Below are positions 27,001-31,200 of a DNA stretch of 62,972 bases, piece by piece (the stretch's first letter is position 1; every line of letters begins with the position of its first letter). The stretch comes from JAHLMO01 sp038997305 (GTDB lineage Archaea > Aenigmatarchaeota > Aenigmatarchaeia > CG10238-14 > SpSt-28): contig JAWAZZ010000003.1 of NCBI GenBank assembly GCA_038997305.1, forward strand, positions 1 through 62,972. Reading direction: 5' to 3'. Below the pieces are notes generated by a model. That model was not told the DNA's origin and searched no databases. It saw only the letters and a list, made by a program, of their open reading frames with translations. Both the position numbers and the translations under genes were made by a program.

Positions 27001-27048
27001 GAAACATACATAGAAAGTATTGAAACAAACTTGAAACGATATAAATAA
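1..27048 (+). CDS. Giant surface protein with C-terminal HerA/DUF87-type ATPase domain (5' end outside window)
   Basis: The frame is open from base 1 to a TAA at 27046-27048, so at least 9015 residues are visible and the true start lies upstream. From base 1 the order is: Ig-like and CARDB/DUF11-like domains to about residue 1400; two copies of a ~325-residue Cys-containing module; further CARDB/DUF11-like domains (about 1940-2790); twelve more module copies (about 2800-6650); Ig/NEW3-like domains; a CGNNVCE-type Cys motif and Pro/Ala/Gly linker near 25000-25190; two more beta domains; one membrane segment near residues 8620-8645; then a Lys-rich stretch and the ATPase domain. The ATPase has Walker A GGTGSGKT (26107-26130), Walker B LLLVYDE ending at 26499, an LISQ sensor-like motif and IQLRT, as in the HerA/DUF87 family. 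N-x-S/T sequons are dense up to the membrane segment. Topology is therefore N-outside, C-inside. The stop is 2 nt before the next start, implying an operon. The architecture is clear; the role (DNA or protein movement, or mechanical work) is unknown. Confidence 0.9.
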   Translation, partial: EKTFVADSDKINVYVKYRIGNESFEESKSFELKQRFLDFNLSFSNNKLLIFGFSECYKILNLEIYKDSLLLENRSFEANNSFSLEYEINSSGKYVVSINGISKALDINLEQNVSKNESYLVLYLNKNNFTSNETIQIFGEVVFNGLRINDSISLNVLFNDSLVYNFSVNAFNGSFSYSFSSNFSSEGFYVLKAIYKNLENFTTFYFKSSSFENIINKSFENITSNLTSEEITFSLKSLKKHYKIGEKAVFEIDSKGKLPKKLFAYLIDPEGKQINVTDKIVYRDGKYFVELDTGRSFRPGMYKLKVVGVGDKGKGKGAFGVLGSEEISQETEFALGLVVVNTPKSIYLPGENVTIIVGVLDIYGGRVTDADVNLTITTPSKKIISATYNYATNSGEIINKGDGTYEYYFIPTEIGRYNISVYARSTSSFVNATFESFFEVRNFVEFDIERIGPTVSYLHGGEMSIRIIPKIDAGTLIISEYLPKDWNVSTDNGIVLEKEDSKIIVWHVKSEKDKPIILNYTFDPPDISPMLGLLGPLEIKFKGNEFRELKEWSVAVDTVYWFYVEWYIRERYSGKAIDELTLCRGMDYNFTILLLELAFDTDLLDTATYNGKLQILPEGAASYVDLPAYGWDYFDGLGNVRGVPGNDIANALGCANGVDDNCYFHTRGIRISPTAQLGRYKLKYTISGLSGYFQEGTNIINVRVIDCKDVNLIRRIKVYGPSGKWGYVIRGHLATIAVPLANYNATTAISGNVSVKILDDKGNELNWFFWDNKTKNFVIPPSPNAPYSYSETILTFRFEVPDNAIDIPYAAEVEIRTNSTINSYISYYEPFELQLSDDNSKFPVIIFTSPPRAGTADSAASEIYRFAVCNYGDYNITGATINVYPVVKGTTSPSVIESINLPSPTTITAETITWTNVNISTSNCSIAALRVVGPEDAGIEGAYVIEVIYYDQNIGSTISLSKYDSTSIAGGSATSDTSGSPNFRFNITYLPSSASIAVNYMLHDTGDSVGNVYRLLLQIPPGFNLTYLSRAPDIGYPIGSIYEGYIISWTTTISTTSGDTVTTIPVSDMRFTTGIIGDFTPGGKVFYQHLVGHGGARLAKWYTYQETPLILLGPWLKTVRYYNTTPIDDQIGFPTFFACGNFTTKLQVFNKGNVPAYNFNITEIKENIIKTHPGDLQFYGFVPNPSYYIQSQLINWDSTISFLATGKDNAKNFTYSIFVPYQTNGTFKFYARPTNRTLTFYDEDYIISVACGASLSVSDLTTKKGEITNPTIYAGDIFNISATIYNDGPGNASNVIVEINYTNTTPIKGLENLVIRNITYHISNITYLGTIGPKQSKIAHIDYTYIVNTSNVGPGTIRFCIIANATENSTKVYNCKDVTLNAPPALIELENPIIISEETKTSSGSWGFDFIFNISVRVRNSDNNVNVCAYFSKTGSEPWKLIGCNVYPAPGTNIGNWMNFSFRFDPSCEDIGNPVFVKFNATNNAGTTNSTQNIPFTITKDRIIFENIIGNSTETRRGKIPTLLALRVRDANGTLIPNLPITFYVTLDGNVYDQGYTVYTNSSGYANYNFLASCSPKYQVGYQKWKAVLTNNQCYADNSTENYYNLSVLVTGDILLTLVRPDGSSNYTQEDTITFLGYTNDDCGDALTANVKFYANQSLTSFECSNVIQVGSNAYTCDWHTDITTPMGWYNVTMVASRDYHYTNITANAKYPGLFYLKPIYKLENPQAYPLQEGWGYKNWNFTVIASSGDSVNAYDVNIYLGDLWPPAKPCDNCVNATPKTCFNCYKQVVTFLRNFTANEIGTWYYRFSLGPTSTTQVTYVIVEKDDVNISYVSGNNSVVIKDTQPALLSVRVYDLDAQTYNLNPPALVTFKIYDSRYPNGYKIIGSNYTNSSGYANFLLNITDCSWLEGTQKWSAEIDDSDNAYKKAYTPENYTITLYLPGCQPQVDIYSIDLPKEAFQYRNFTIITYVTSWVSAANDVYINISLPNGWLVDQQTKYLGTVNVGEFREVYWNIYPTSYGEGYVTFYVNSSNAGSKVKSSDKVIVYKFGNSQQNSLLTLNPKDSKILNFDCEAGIYRLANLTINISNGNSIIKIESFNGSNWIIVSNNLFVNTNKYFIPILTKQISSDSNGKCKIRITNIGNYSITINEAYLTSYYNESLRIEGIKVLVNNVEVESLDSSERYFNVSVRIGNSLDYDKQVNLTLKILKDSTEIYSNNKSFLISANSFAYINFTNISTNSWNEGIYKIVAILQSSDYSETLTREIVFDSIKIDVDYSKYQCNSTTEKIKVTIYQPLEDIIFYNVSLIVPSGWNYLPNNVAITSKGKGYYVAEFNLTAFSDIEQNYQITIKVDYNYSTGKTKTQNIILTVSPNIPILEVIREIPSLVSSSIVFKPRITIHNKGCGVANNVIVKEYLSAGWIGANPSIAKNEYSEDPEISNKDVDLIYSETDLINNILTWKLSEIKPNQYAVLTYQIKAPATLNTEGNFLYNVSWNDKYFVQEKNPTKVYTYAYSQESHLEFDLESLQDPNYPWSEVRSLQVNVPYNLTLKVTNIGDIPTYSDWIVKLYIPNDCDVINVENGIWNVSERKIVWNLQNIATYQTAYLNFTLKCYKEKQFVLIAEGIRDTRTQITFENSTSIYCESSSKPAYCYYKSNFMLTKPNNARYEKLSNLTLKIYNVFSANNLTVGNSYVKVFDDSSNEYIIWQDFSFNNKESNITQQFLIPEEIQNNFVNSLKTFEISSYTDATKNTYTKISILNISYTWNLGRLFNESQNLFIKSKVYTYAPLLANATLYINGSNKTVGGWGEKFEFSVKVRDRFGRDVIVRLYHRKVGDVWQLVGEQTCYSCYNWKEFNFTYDYDYTDISNWEFKFVGINSDGTSELYGYVYTVEKDDLQLTPILPQWNSSVYRAYGYNFTVYAFDIDNQTIPYVLEDNKPFIALSQYGNNQTYKIYTISPAINSSGYIILYVSNAEFCNPSNNFYLGQNYWYAGITASSYYKDTNTRIPPYNALPYVLIGSLYNSIIYPINVNFSFELDTITLRGIVKDDCGNVRADDDMYVYFNLTNGNFNYQCIATRVGNEFQCTFNPRALNAPLGWYNITMYSSKPLHTEGISIARNAFFLAIIPDIINISIKPFGGPWGLSPFNFSAYIIDEDKNLVNITHYLRKLPENYQTAYLDSCINCNYYLTSFLRNFTCDYLTIDVGNWTYKIEVKDEAGFSNQSQEITFEIQKEPITINLLEGNNTLFNRTNVPNSKPYNLSVYILDTILNKNVTIIPIVNLRLEGPTNSLTSMQIDEANSKYYYEFYPDCSYNVGEYKWYVYVTNDQCYANARSQNFTLKVFGQLYVNIISPTDWQMVSEGQQVSIRATVSDDCNVAQSDANVYFILRNERTLQEFRCPESGYATFDGTSYVCNFNTISKPGGNYTIIAYASKNYYWNSSSIKQNAFFLVTPVRILNVYMNYEQDGGWGEIHSFTATIDHYADVIVCLLEKPLDATNYQITECKYLSNPSGGKNITFSKRYTCSDYVRSQFWNFKINASEPGIPSSYSESAEYSHLLQKNDLQLTIFYNDTEAKRYGNSRARLIIYAYDLDQKQAAYVSTYSSPLIKFRVYNGSYFVDVGSNSTNSSGYSTFFFKPDCSFNVGPKEWYAYTEADACYKNVISNRDNITIVGLLNPRLVYPINEQFIRYAELYINLSSIVNDECNLVSFNNANVTFKAKSVAFGSEYICSEVNYANGYYNCTLNATSIEEGWYDVNVSASNVKYYDDYYYIQNNSFKIIHQLVPPVLSGEYAYAEKDGGFGERWYFRVNVSDLNGDDVNVYLWVSKDGINWQLVNQTICYNCGKERTIELSYKGFDCSWIGTAYFKFNASDAYNSTDRPAFTFNLAKDDVRIEYYSGNESYLIRGIGGILQARIFDIDKGDYVDSQVALYVTNDKVNYQLVAINNSQNSIATLFFNPDCNFATGQQYWKIGSYNDACYKDANSSEFVLYVVGHIDANITYPNGNKFLRGSNITLNISVFDECSQNVKLENAKINITMRSNRDGSIRYCYDVIELGNGEYSCTFNSSGFTPNYYNITLNISRSYYLDKTKSFANVFWIETNPILFNLRTIPSVLGWGETLTVKFNFTDEDLDTHTVRVYLIKTDYSRIRTRDVTGVTGINTEYSATFAFSQQDIGSWYVIANVSDDFGKAEVSTNITIEKDDTRIDYVSGNGTVVNRISNSTTLVLRAIDVDNPSNVIVNQLAKFWVTRDSSDYIEIGSVYTQSDGTLSITFDPDCRFSVGIKKWKGGLLENLYWKASNSSDYYLTIVSNLTGNILQPNGNVILRGTDGITIRATVSDDCGYVSDANVEFIVGTTNINVTCDNVIKDGLGNYTCYLSPDILLALPFGWQNVTMIAKREFYENEFVLTKQNAFYLADKPRLEELNLYSTNYRWGSTFTFSAKLYDLDEDNKTVYLWISKDKINWKLINYTTIIGRTSPQGDLITFVYIPTCNDVGSWYFKFNVTDTSGYSDEKEGWQFDILKRPATIIAVSGLNEIIPREGYTTRTLSIRAIDALNSNNISNAKVTFVLINKTNQETYYTTYTNVNGLAFYAFDPDCSFNASQNYWYVKLEDNQCYEDSVSPLFTYYIYGKLYNNLLYPPFGSVFPSRTQFNISSIITSDCADEGNISGANLEIKVIGQEEYSCSNIYEYNGVYNCTFDTSNKKAGTYNIVLNSTKQYYFGDYTTYSNWFSIVNSIPTYSNLNVTPSKAPWTSVFNFSVYVSDPDGDTVRCALEINKGGSFVEVAVTQIQGSGLCSFLISNFDCLDIGTKEFRFSLYDYYNNVVYTETKTFEITKSYVSINLVAGNGTNVRRNIDSTVFRVNVKDLVRNSLVGLNNLPEAKIKFNITNDGYNFVTLDEVITISGYAETTFYPDCSYSATTQYWKAYVSEDDSCYYYNETTPNFTVNVIGSLLPTVIQPTNLAKYRRGENVTIRVNVTDECTNLVDVDYINITPISKNTLQIFSCDVQRESLGYYNCSFNTSNVPAGSYDIRVNATKQYHVSSVYTESDTFFIETNPQLFNPNVDIYQDGWGKTRTFRVDAYDEDRDALYVCAYYRPVNTTEWKLIACRTKPSGIALATLSFTKSFSCDDLFGNDTYLYEFFFNVTDDDGNTANSEIRNFVLEKDDISISIAEGSNAIYNRSDIYKIPLTIYIRDLDANSHANRQVNATLYVTTIPGSTSYVIDNTYLNRFPTLGNITFYFPNLPKCTYEVGPQKWYVSVNSSCYKPANSPIGQVYVTTNPLNVSLLRPKGEIYPQLSNIPTVINVRDDCKFVSGATLSVEAIDIESNKYSCSSIVDYNNGTYSCYFSGLTTLGNYTIAIKADKNYYPQSPEYYFPNSFFIVSKPTVYSHQAYASKTYSSTGGWGDTWFFEIETYDEDQNFYNFEVLNVSLYIDFGNGYKYYGSQICSAPDCSSLKKFTFTTTFDCSKIGNANYKFVLTDVFNNTVEVTGTITIRQDSIQITPIIYPSSVEREGSTSYLFRSIVEDLDRGNLVDNMNATIMITRNYNNFDYIVPLKSINGYLDYYLDPDCSFLAGTQYFKLVSNDTCYEYFETSPINFDVIGSLKNYIVYPSQNSNILIEFGKIQNITINVKDECGVNQENVNIITEAIWPNSFIENIPTYEIGNGYYNATWNLTYKIGGYYSFRITSSKQFYLSNTSLFSNWYYLNNTPPEILDIYVTPSSGPWGGVYSFIANISDLQRDNVVCKLYVYTGKGYWIYKGQQIIPNGNGICNINVNDFDCLDINTSFPIRFKFELNDGTNIINTSEIYAPSLTKNYATVYLVTGNNSFVNRAYSNSTLLSLRIYDSVRNVFVTQGVNGFVRVTKDGSNYGEFIYNQTNSSGYLNIYFDPSGDYEVGLQKWYGGVINDNCYFDTNSSEYYLTVLGEINVNTFEIDKQNYPYYLKPIENVTIVLTLVDDRYSYVSGANVSIKLINENGNAYDCKVIEIGSGTYRCTINTSLLSARWYNVSIYATKDYHIPLAANYSNVFFVETKPKVYNVSVISEQNSSIGGWGENWRFIVNFEDEDLDTNEIHLLIKPENSQTWYDVNYTTISGKNYSIIELAYKDPGLLQSYLGKWQAQFYSQDSRGYIEYSEIVNFTVEKDDVRIELALGNNSTVWRNSTQAVTLKVRIYDLDQKTYISSPTAKVYFFVTKDGNTFDSGKISYTDDSGYALIDFDPDCNYKTGRQIWVARIIDDNYYKPANSSNFTVNIYSTLIPNISYPDGHAFLVGELIPINITLTDECEFVNNASMSITIRFLATTYTCSPVNNIDNGIYNCIWDSSGKAYGSYSITATASKAYYASNSTTKSPAFYLASQPQLANPSIDKYFGGWGETYKFRVELTDLDRNLNNVSLWKSYDNQTWIYVASKSVTPTYTNYPVTFDVSFDCNDYLNGPKVYFKFTSRDQFGYYAESSIVNVTFEQNDVSISILTYNSSVRRFGNNYSYFLLQVYDADRKVYPNSTQVSLFVTENGNLYSVTLTNTTFIGNVSFYYDPTCNSLVGTQKWYARITDVCYKNINTTERPLTVIGQIYVNILSPTLNQKLYRNFTYYFNSSTKDECNIIVNDANVSWYFGNSRIGNQYNITYTIPNNYKLGLENVKANATRTYYDMNENITQIYVYGFADLREIYPINFSEILAGMPTEIACRVVDRNLNVPIEGYTVYFYKNNTLLGSALTNSSGYASIIWSTSSELAGYYEIKCNISSDNIKYYDPYINEISSIIRMRRPLIINEISVNPQEIYRNDTFTPNTATIRVRVYDSIVSATSNAIVHFYNETHYIGNCTPDNLGYCSITYNIPDNLDVGPKPIYINATPTIIGRENSATNITYVIAKGKLYIRIEQPINGSIFAKSSSVNVRVFATSENREDIPNKYPTSKVEITNSSSILGYANPSGEANIYSGTITLLDQKPGWLNLTARLSINYYDKAEDSILILVTGLAGVEFVTPKDNQEITYPTIIYPTCLVKDLDSNSGIENYPVEFYYRTENSDWYFVSTQITNSSGYANITFIPPTKGIFYFRCVIYNNQTLVYSAINNESIVKVIFKDLTPPTILQTSINPTYDIEANKDYVNITALVVDNIGISEVWTNITLPNGSSVRVNMNLISGNLTYGYYSATYIPPIGGEYNVTIFAKDLPPEANVNSSFAGSFFVFGKTYLDLTVKPTEVVASGITIYEGYPFNINITINNLGPTTAYELNVSIYDDSSNRIEYSTNSISLDKLLRYVNVTNLILSRIKEATPAQAINIFINLTWRNPDNTYNSTLARIFVLVAENPKLEVKPSYYESVVEHDSIKNIGSLNITNIGNVPVSEIKLSLDLNTPFFMRCINCTITLNPSYQGFLAMGQSFNSSITVKIPAGQDPGSYWTRVLISSKEAATIYSILNVSVPINNSWIINKEISGIILAPIGTRKDIDKVEFTNIGNVNVSISIFVSGNGAELIRVENFSSFSFVLPKQKSRNITFSYDIPIDKPEGLYDVRVVMRSLDGSPNLREFTFMLNVTDIPPIIENVTFSKTDFEVNETINISAKVYDNIALDKVWINISYPDNTSEIKLMNYYNGLFVANLSSSKEGNISVSICANDTKGLTNCLEYKVRAYSKTLLDIISEIITFENVTLENSQTKNVKVNLTNLGFARARNITIVDSLNDSFIISSINISQLLAQQTLALQLNITALNGTFANNYTTNVTIYWRNLDGSIANKTSEIKIVILPIHSLKILNRTEIIRNGEVKDVNITIIANGNLNETNITFTCIENCETFGINITKFIDKIALGETKDINVTVKVPTDLPTGEYLVKFVAFNEFIYSEGFLKILVPVNISWEQTPNYLEYEVVQNDYLESKITLTNKGNIRLLLNLSSEIINGTRFAFFDNFENSSNITLKIGESKDIKILIKAPVVYNYSIFENRIVSKNYTAESGLQTKETRIILKIHPFFVKILEPTENNPLKNVISGDTIYAKVNVSYGNDILSSNVSFRVYLANETFKYEIENFIAQFLPTERYWLITFIAPNLTESIAYDLIINTTYLTKNISKLAIEPKAIIYKDNIPPSIEVFIPPKVRVNTTTTILVNVTDLGGVENASTIIVKPDGNLSYYNLTFVRRIGSTYIYKLDFNETQQLGTYVINVIAYDKSGNKAEKSSKFDVRPLIYFSGISYDLEKVEFTPLNVTFELYPSQSLQLAYAIVPDEDGYYNETIESMYYDIVYKFFNESLTIYNVGLFEDIFNPIVLGIPRSIILPKEAIKGYYIESIFKASSTLAFDISNVDTKTYNINLLGIYHCANWTRYIGCNSTWIRLNSIVSASSLKVYAINLSEIRGAYILAQYVCGNNVCEDRFGESNAVCPIDCPIAPSAGAPAAPGIPAAPPIGGAPIGVPGGIGAGGGAPTITLPPYEVFTKEISVTLKPKEHTIVSIDIGNNRNRDIKVRFKAEGLIWEFVQLEANEIDIKASQRGTVKMKVFAPEGKMPGIYTGDLVVYIENETYRIPVTIKIELPPEPLLDVIINVLKKTIEPNETLRVFVRVVNMGQTEKVEDIVLTYVIKDLETGKLYNVYKETVAVETVLSFTREIKLPEGILPDRKYLIEVNASYWYGRKYAYAADTFEVISLPLPVKIFRSILLNPITYLVAFGIAPSAWLAQKAWTAYKLKKLKEKRYALPIDFDKLPKPGPYSIEVGKIAETDVKAYFDTRQLIMHTIAAGGTGSGKTVSAMVVAEELLKRNIPVIVFDPTAQWTGFIKPNKDPTMLPLYSKFGLKPEDARGFKTNIIVVEDPDMPLDLKKYMNPGEITVFVLNKLKPEELDKFIRRSIDAVFEMRPPESKELKLLLVYDEIHRTLPKYGGKGGYIALERGAREFRKWGIGLFLISQVLLDFKGAIRANIATEIQLRTKYEGDINRVKQKYGSEYAAKVTKLTVGTGIVQNPEYNNGKPWIVSFRPLLHSTFALSKEELETYMKLRKKLEEFEKEVEALKAKGVDTFDIENEIKLAWDRLKQGMFRMVETYIESIETNLKRYK
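4200..5830 (+). repeat. First array of the giant protein's ~325-residue module (units 1-2)
   Basis: Two protein-level copies, about 990 bp apart, lie inside the giant gene. Each starts at a Trp-Gly motif (SWGFDF near 4215, GWGYKN near 5200) and continues to a Cys/Trp segment (CSPKYQVG, CSWLEGTQ). Both carry the identical DNA stretch that encodes TNSSGYAN (near 4680 and 5670). Unit 2 lacks the third sub-domain and runs into CARDB/DUF11-like sequence instead, so this array is cut short. Confidence 0.8.
8395..19950 (+). repeat. Second array: twelve copies of the ~325-residue module (units 3-14)
   Basis: Trp-Gly or equivalent anchors recur near 8405, 9410, 10385, 11375, 12325, 13270, 14225, 15185, 16185, 17145, 18125 and 19080, a period of about 950-1000 bp. 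Each unit has three sub-domains: a WG...D.D...V.LW segment, a segment opening with a KDDV-like motif and holding PDCS...W...CY, and a segment opening with a DDC-like motif and ending near Y.C.F...GWYN. They look like beta-sandwich (Ig/Big-like) domains. Identity is at protein level only, so the copies are old. Nine of the 14 units in the gene keep both cysteines of the PDC...CY pair. Confidence 0.85.
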
Positions 27049-27050
27049 TT

Positions 27051-28265
27051 ATGGAAGAGGATTTATTAAAACAAAAACAAGAAATTGAGAATTTTCTGAA
27101 AGAAATAGAGAATAGTTATAAAAAAGGAGAAATTAGCGAAGAAGCTTATAAAGAAATTGTAGAACAAAATAAAAAGAAGTTAGAAGAAATAGAAAGTAAA
27201 CTGAAAAGCAACAAAGAAGTTTCTGAAAAGAAAAAGAAGAGTAGAATAGAAGAAATATTAGAAAAGGTTTTTAAAGTAGAAAAAGAATTCTCTGAAAAAG
27301 AAGTCGGAAAGATTAAAGAAGATCTATCAAAAATAAATATTGAATTGGAAAAAACAAAAACATTAATAGAATCTCTAAAAGAAATGAAAGCTGCCAGCGA
27401 TGAAAAAATTGCAAGAGTTATAGAAAATATTGGGGAGTTAAGAAGTATGATTGTTGGAAGAGAAAGCAAAGTTAGAGAATTAGAAGCAGATGTTGAAAAA
27501 ATGAAAGACATTTTGAAAGAAATAAGTCCCGAAAAATATTTAAAAGAGCTGAATAAATTAAATAAAGAGATTGAATTGTTTAGAGTAAAAGTAGAAAAAG
27601 TTGAATATCTAGCTAATGAAAGTGCAAAGGCTGTAAAAGAATTACAGACGCAATTAAAATTAATAGGTAGTATTGAAAATTTAGCAAAGTTAAACAAAGA
27701 CTTGCAAAGCAAGTTAAAAGAAATTCAGCTAATTTCTCAAAAAATTGAAAACACAGCAAACAAAATTGATTCAATTTTCATTGAAATAAATCAAAAAATG
27801 AGAGATTTAGAAATTATTAAAGATAAAGTTGATGCTCTCTTTCAAAATTTTAATGAAATAAGTAGAAATTTAAGCGATTTATCTAATAGAATTGAAAACT
27901 TAGCTAGTAAAGATGAATTGAATAGTTTAAGAGATTATGTTGGTAATTTAGAAAAACAAATTGTGGAATTAGAGAAAAAGAAAGAAGAAAAGATTGAAGA
28001 GGAAACTAAAAGCATTGAAGAGGAAATAGAGGGTGTAAAAATGCTTTTAGAAGCTTTAGAAGATATGAAGAAAGAAGGTAAAATTAGCGAAGAAGAATAT
28101 GCTTCCCTTAAAAAAATTCATTTAGAAAGATTAAAAGCTTTGGAAGAAAAGAAAGGTAATATAGTCAAAGAACAAAAAGAAGAAAGAATAAATAAAAAAC
28201 TAAAAGAATTGTATGAGAAAGGAGTTATAAGTAAAGAATTGTATGAGAAATTAACTAAGAAATGA
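27051..28265 (+). CDS. Cytosolic coiled-coil protein with SHOCT-like hairpins at both ends
   Basis: This 404-residue, highly charged protein has no signal peptide or membrane segment. Residues 1-55 form a SHOCT-like helical hairpin (KKGEISEEAYKEIVEQ), residues about 60-320 are coiled coil, and the C-terminus holds two more hairpins of the same type (KKEGKISEEEYASLKK and EKGVISKELYEKL). SHOCT-type hairpins are short oligomerisation or docking elements. The start is the ATG 2 nt after the giant gene's stop, and the end overlaps the next gene by ATGA, so it is translationally linked to two membrane proteins with cytosolic tails. A scaffold linking those tails is a reasonable inference. There is no recognisable enzyme motif. 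Confidence 0.85.
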   Translation: MEEDLLKQKQEIENFLKEIENSYKKGEISEEAYKEIVEQNKKKLEEIESKLKSNKEVSEKKKKSRIEEILEKVFKVEKEFSEKEVGKIKEDLSKINIELEKTKTLIESLKEMKAASDEKIARVIENIGELRSMIVGRESKVRELEADVEKMKDILKEISPEKYLKELNKLNKEIELFRVKVEKVEYLANESAKAVKELQTQLKLIGSIENLAKLNKDLQSKLKEIQLISQKIENTANKIDSIFIEINQKMRDLEIIKDKVDALFQNFNEISRNLSDLSNRIENLASKDELNSLRDYVGNLEKQIVELEKKKEEKIEEETKSIEEEIEGVKMLLEALEDMKKEGKISEEEYASLKKIHLERLKALEEKKGNIVKEQKEERINKKLKELYEKGVISKELYEKLTKK

Positions 28266-31200
28266 ACTTTAAAATATTGAGCCTAGTTTTTGTTTTTGGT
28301 ATATTTTTAGCATTAATATTTTTTAATCTAAAAAATTTTACTGGATTTTTTGTTTATAGATATGTAGAAGACAAATGGTGGAACTCTTCTTACCATTTTA
28401 GAATTAAAATTGAAATAGATAGCAGCGATTATAATAGAACAAATTGGCCAGTAGAAATTTTTCTGAATTTAACTCAAAAACTACAAGAAGTAAATATTAG
28501 CGGAAAAATAGATTTAAACTCACTAAGATTAATAGAATATGATTTTAACGGTAATCCTTTAAGAATAGTTCCTTTTCAATTCGACGTAAATGAAAACTTT
28601 GATGCATATAATAATGCTGTAGGTGAATTAGTATTTATTCTTAATGGAACAAATAATGCAAAAAGAAAATTTTATTTATATTTTGATATCGAAGAAAACG
28701 GAAAAAAAGAAAGTATTAACTTCTTAACAAATCTTTCATATTCAATAAATGGAAATTTTATCTACATTAATACCTCTGGTTTCGCTTTTACATTATATAA
28801 TTCTTCGAATAAATTTGGTTTTATAAACATTCAAAGATTAACAGATGGTTTATATGTTTTTTATCCTTCAGATGAACCTTTTGAATATACTATAACATAT
28901 AATCAATCGTCAATTTTTTACTACATTCCTTATGAAATACAAATAATCGAAGGACCTATAAGATTAGGAGTAAAAGTTAAGATGAGAGAGTTTGATGGAA
29001 TTAGATTTACCGGTATTAACTATACAAAAATATATTATTTCTATAATTACGCCGGACCAGGAAGTATAGACTCGATTTCTTCCAATCTACTAAAAATTAA
29101 ACAAAAATTTGAAGGTAATGCAATAAGATTTTCAAACTTTTCTTTTGGATTTAATGTTACAAATCTTTATGGAGATCCTGCAGAAACGATAGGTTTTGAA
29201 GTCAATACACAAAATCCATATTCTTATGCATATGCCTTTAGAGGTTCTTTTAGTGTTCAAATAATTAACCTAAATTATTCAAATATAGAATTTTTCGCAA
29301 ATAGTGATTTAAATAGTAATGTTGGAATATACTTTAACGAGAATAATATTAACAACGCTGAACAAACTTCATCTATTTTTGTAGGTATATTATCTACACC
29401 AGAAGAGCAAAAATATCCTCTCTATATTTTAAACAGCTTTACAAATCCTATAAACATTACAATCTTTAACACAGAAAATAGAGAAGTGTTAGTAGGAGTA
29501 AAAACAGATTTTCCAGTTTATAATAGAGGTGAAAAAGTTTTTATAACTGCATTTAATATATCAGATCCATACGATTTAATTTCCAATGTTACTGCAATAA
29601 TAGATAGAGGAACTTTAGATGCTAGTGATGATATGTTAGTTATTTTGTATGATGATGGATTGCATAACGATAATCTATCGAAAGATAAGATTTTTGCAAA
29701 CAGTTTTTCGATAAACGCTACTGATAACATCGGTAAATGGAAAATAACTATCTACGTATACGATAAGTATGGTACATTGCTAATAACTAATCAAACAGAG
29801 TTCAATGTTACAAATATTCTTAACGTCGAAACAAACATTATTAATAAGCATGGATATGTTAATAGAATTATTAACGCAACACTTACAGTAAAAAACTTTA
29901 GAAATGACACATATATTACGAATGCCTCTATTATTTGTTACGATGATGGGATTGCAAAACAAACAAATGTAACTAATTTTAATAACGGAAGTTATTTGAT
30001 TTCAATTCAAGCATCTTCTTTGGCTGGATATCATATTTTAAATTGTAGTGCTACTTATTTTAATAATACAGGATTTGACGAAGATATTTATGATTCTACA
30101 GATGTAGTTACCTATTTAGATTTAAACATTACTCCAAACTATTATTTTGCTAAAAATATAACTTTTTATAATAATGAAAGTTTTACCTTTATAGTAAATG
30201 TTTCTAACTTACATATTGGTTATGCCTATGATGTAAACATAACTTTTGAAAAGCCAATAGAAATAGAAATAATACCAAATAAAGAATATTGCAATACTAT
30301 ATATATAGATGGTTTTTGCACAAAACAATTTACTGCAACAATAAAAAACGCTAGTCTGCCTAAAATTTATAATGTTAAAGTAAATGTTAGTTGGAGAAAT
30401 TATGATGGAACTCTAAATTCCACTAGCAAAAATCTAACTATTGAAGTAAAGAGTAATAAGATATTAGATATTCAACCAAATAGCATTTTTAGTATAAATC
30501 CTCCAGGCAAAAATACTTTTGTTGGTAAAATAGTTTTAAATTCAAGCGGAAATGATTATGTTTATAACATTTCGTTTTATTCAAATTTGACGGATTTTAA
30601 TTTCATATTTTATCCAAATATTTCTCAAATAGATCCTGGAAAAGTAATTGAAGTAAATGTTAATGTTAGCATTCCTTTAGGTTATCCTGCTGGAACTTAT
30701 TATGGAATAATAAATGTTAGTAGTGAGATTGGATATAAAGAAATTCCAATAACATTAAAGGTTTCTGGAACTTATACAACTTTAGAAGTTTTTCCAAACT
30801 ATTATTTTGCTAAAAATATAACCTTTTATAATAATGAAAGTTTTGAAGTTTTGATAAATGCAACTAATATTGGAAGTGTCGAAGCTTTCTTCTCTTTTAT
30901 TCAGATTCATTTACCAAGCAATTTTGTAGCAAATCAAACATTTAAAGATTGTGGAAATTTAACAGCAAAAAATTCTTGTATATTATCTGCTAAGATAACT
31001 ATTAAAAATGCTACTTTGCCTGGAGTTTATAGAATATTTTATTCTTTTAACTGGACTGACATTGGTATAGGTAATAATAGCATTGTTAATGAAACAATTG
31101 TTGAAATAAAAAGTAATAAAATATTAAGCATTGAGCCAAATAATATAAGTGCTATAGTAGAGCACAATAAAACATTTTTTGTTGGTAAAATAGTTTTAAA

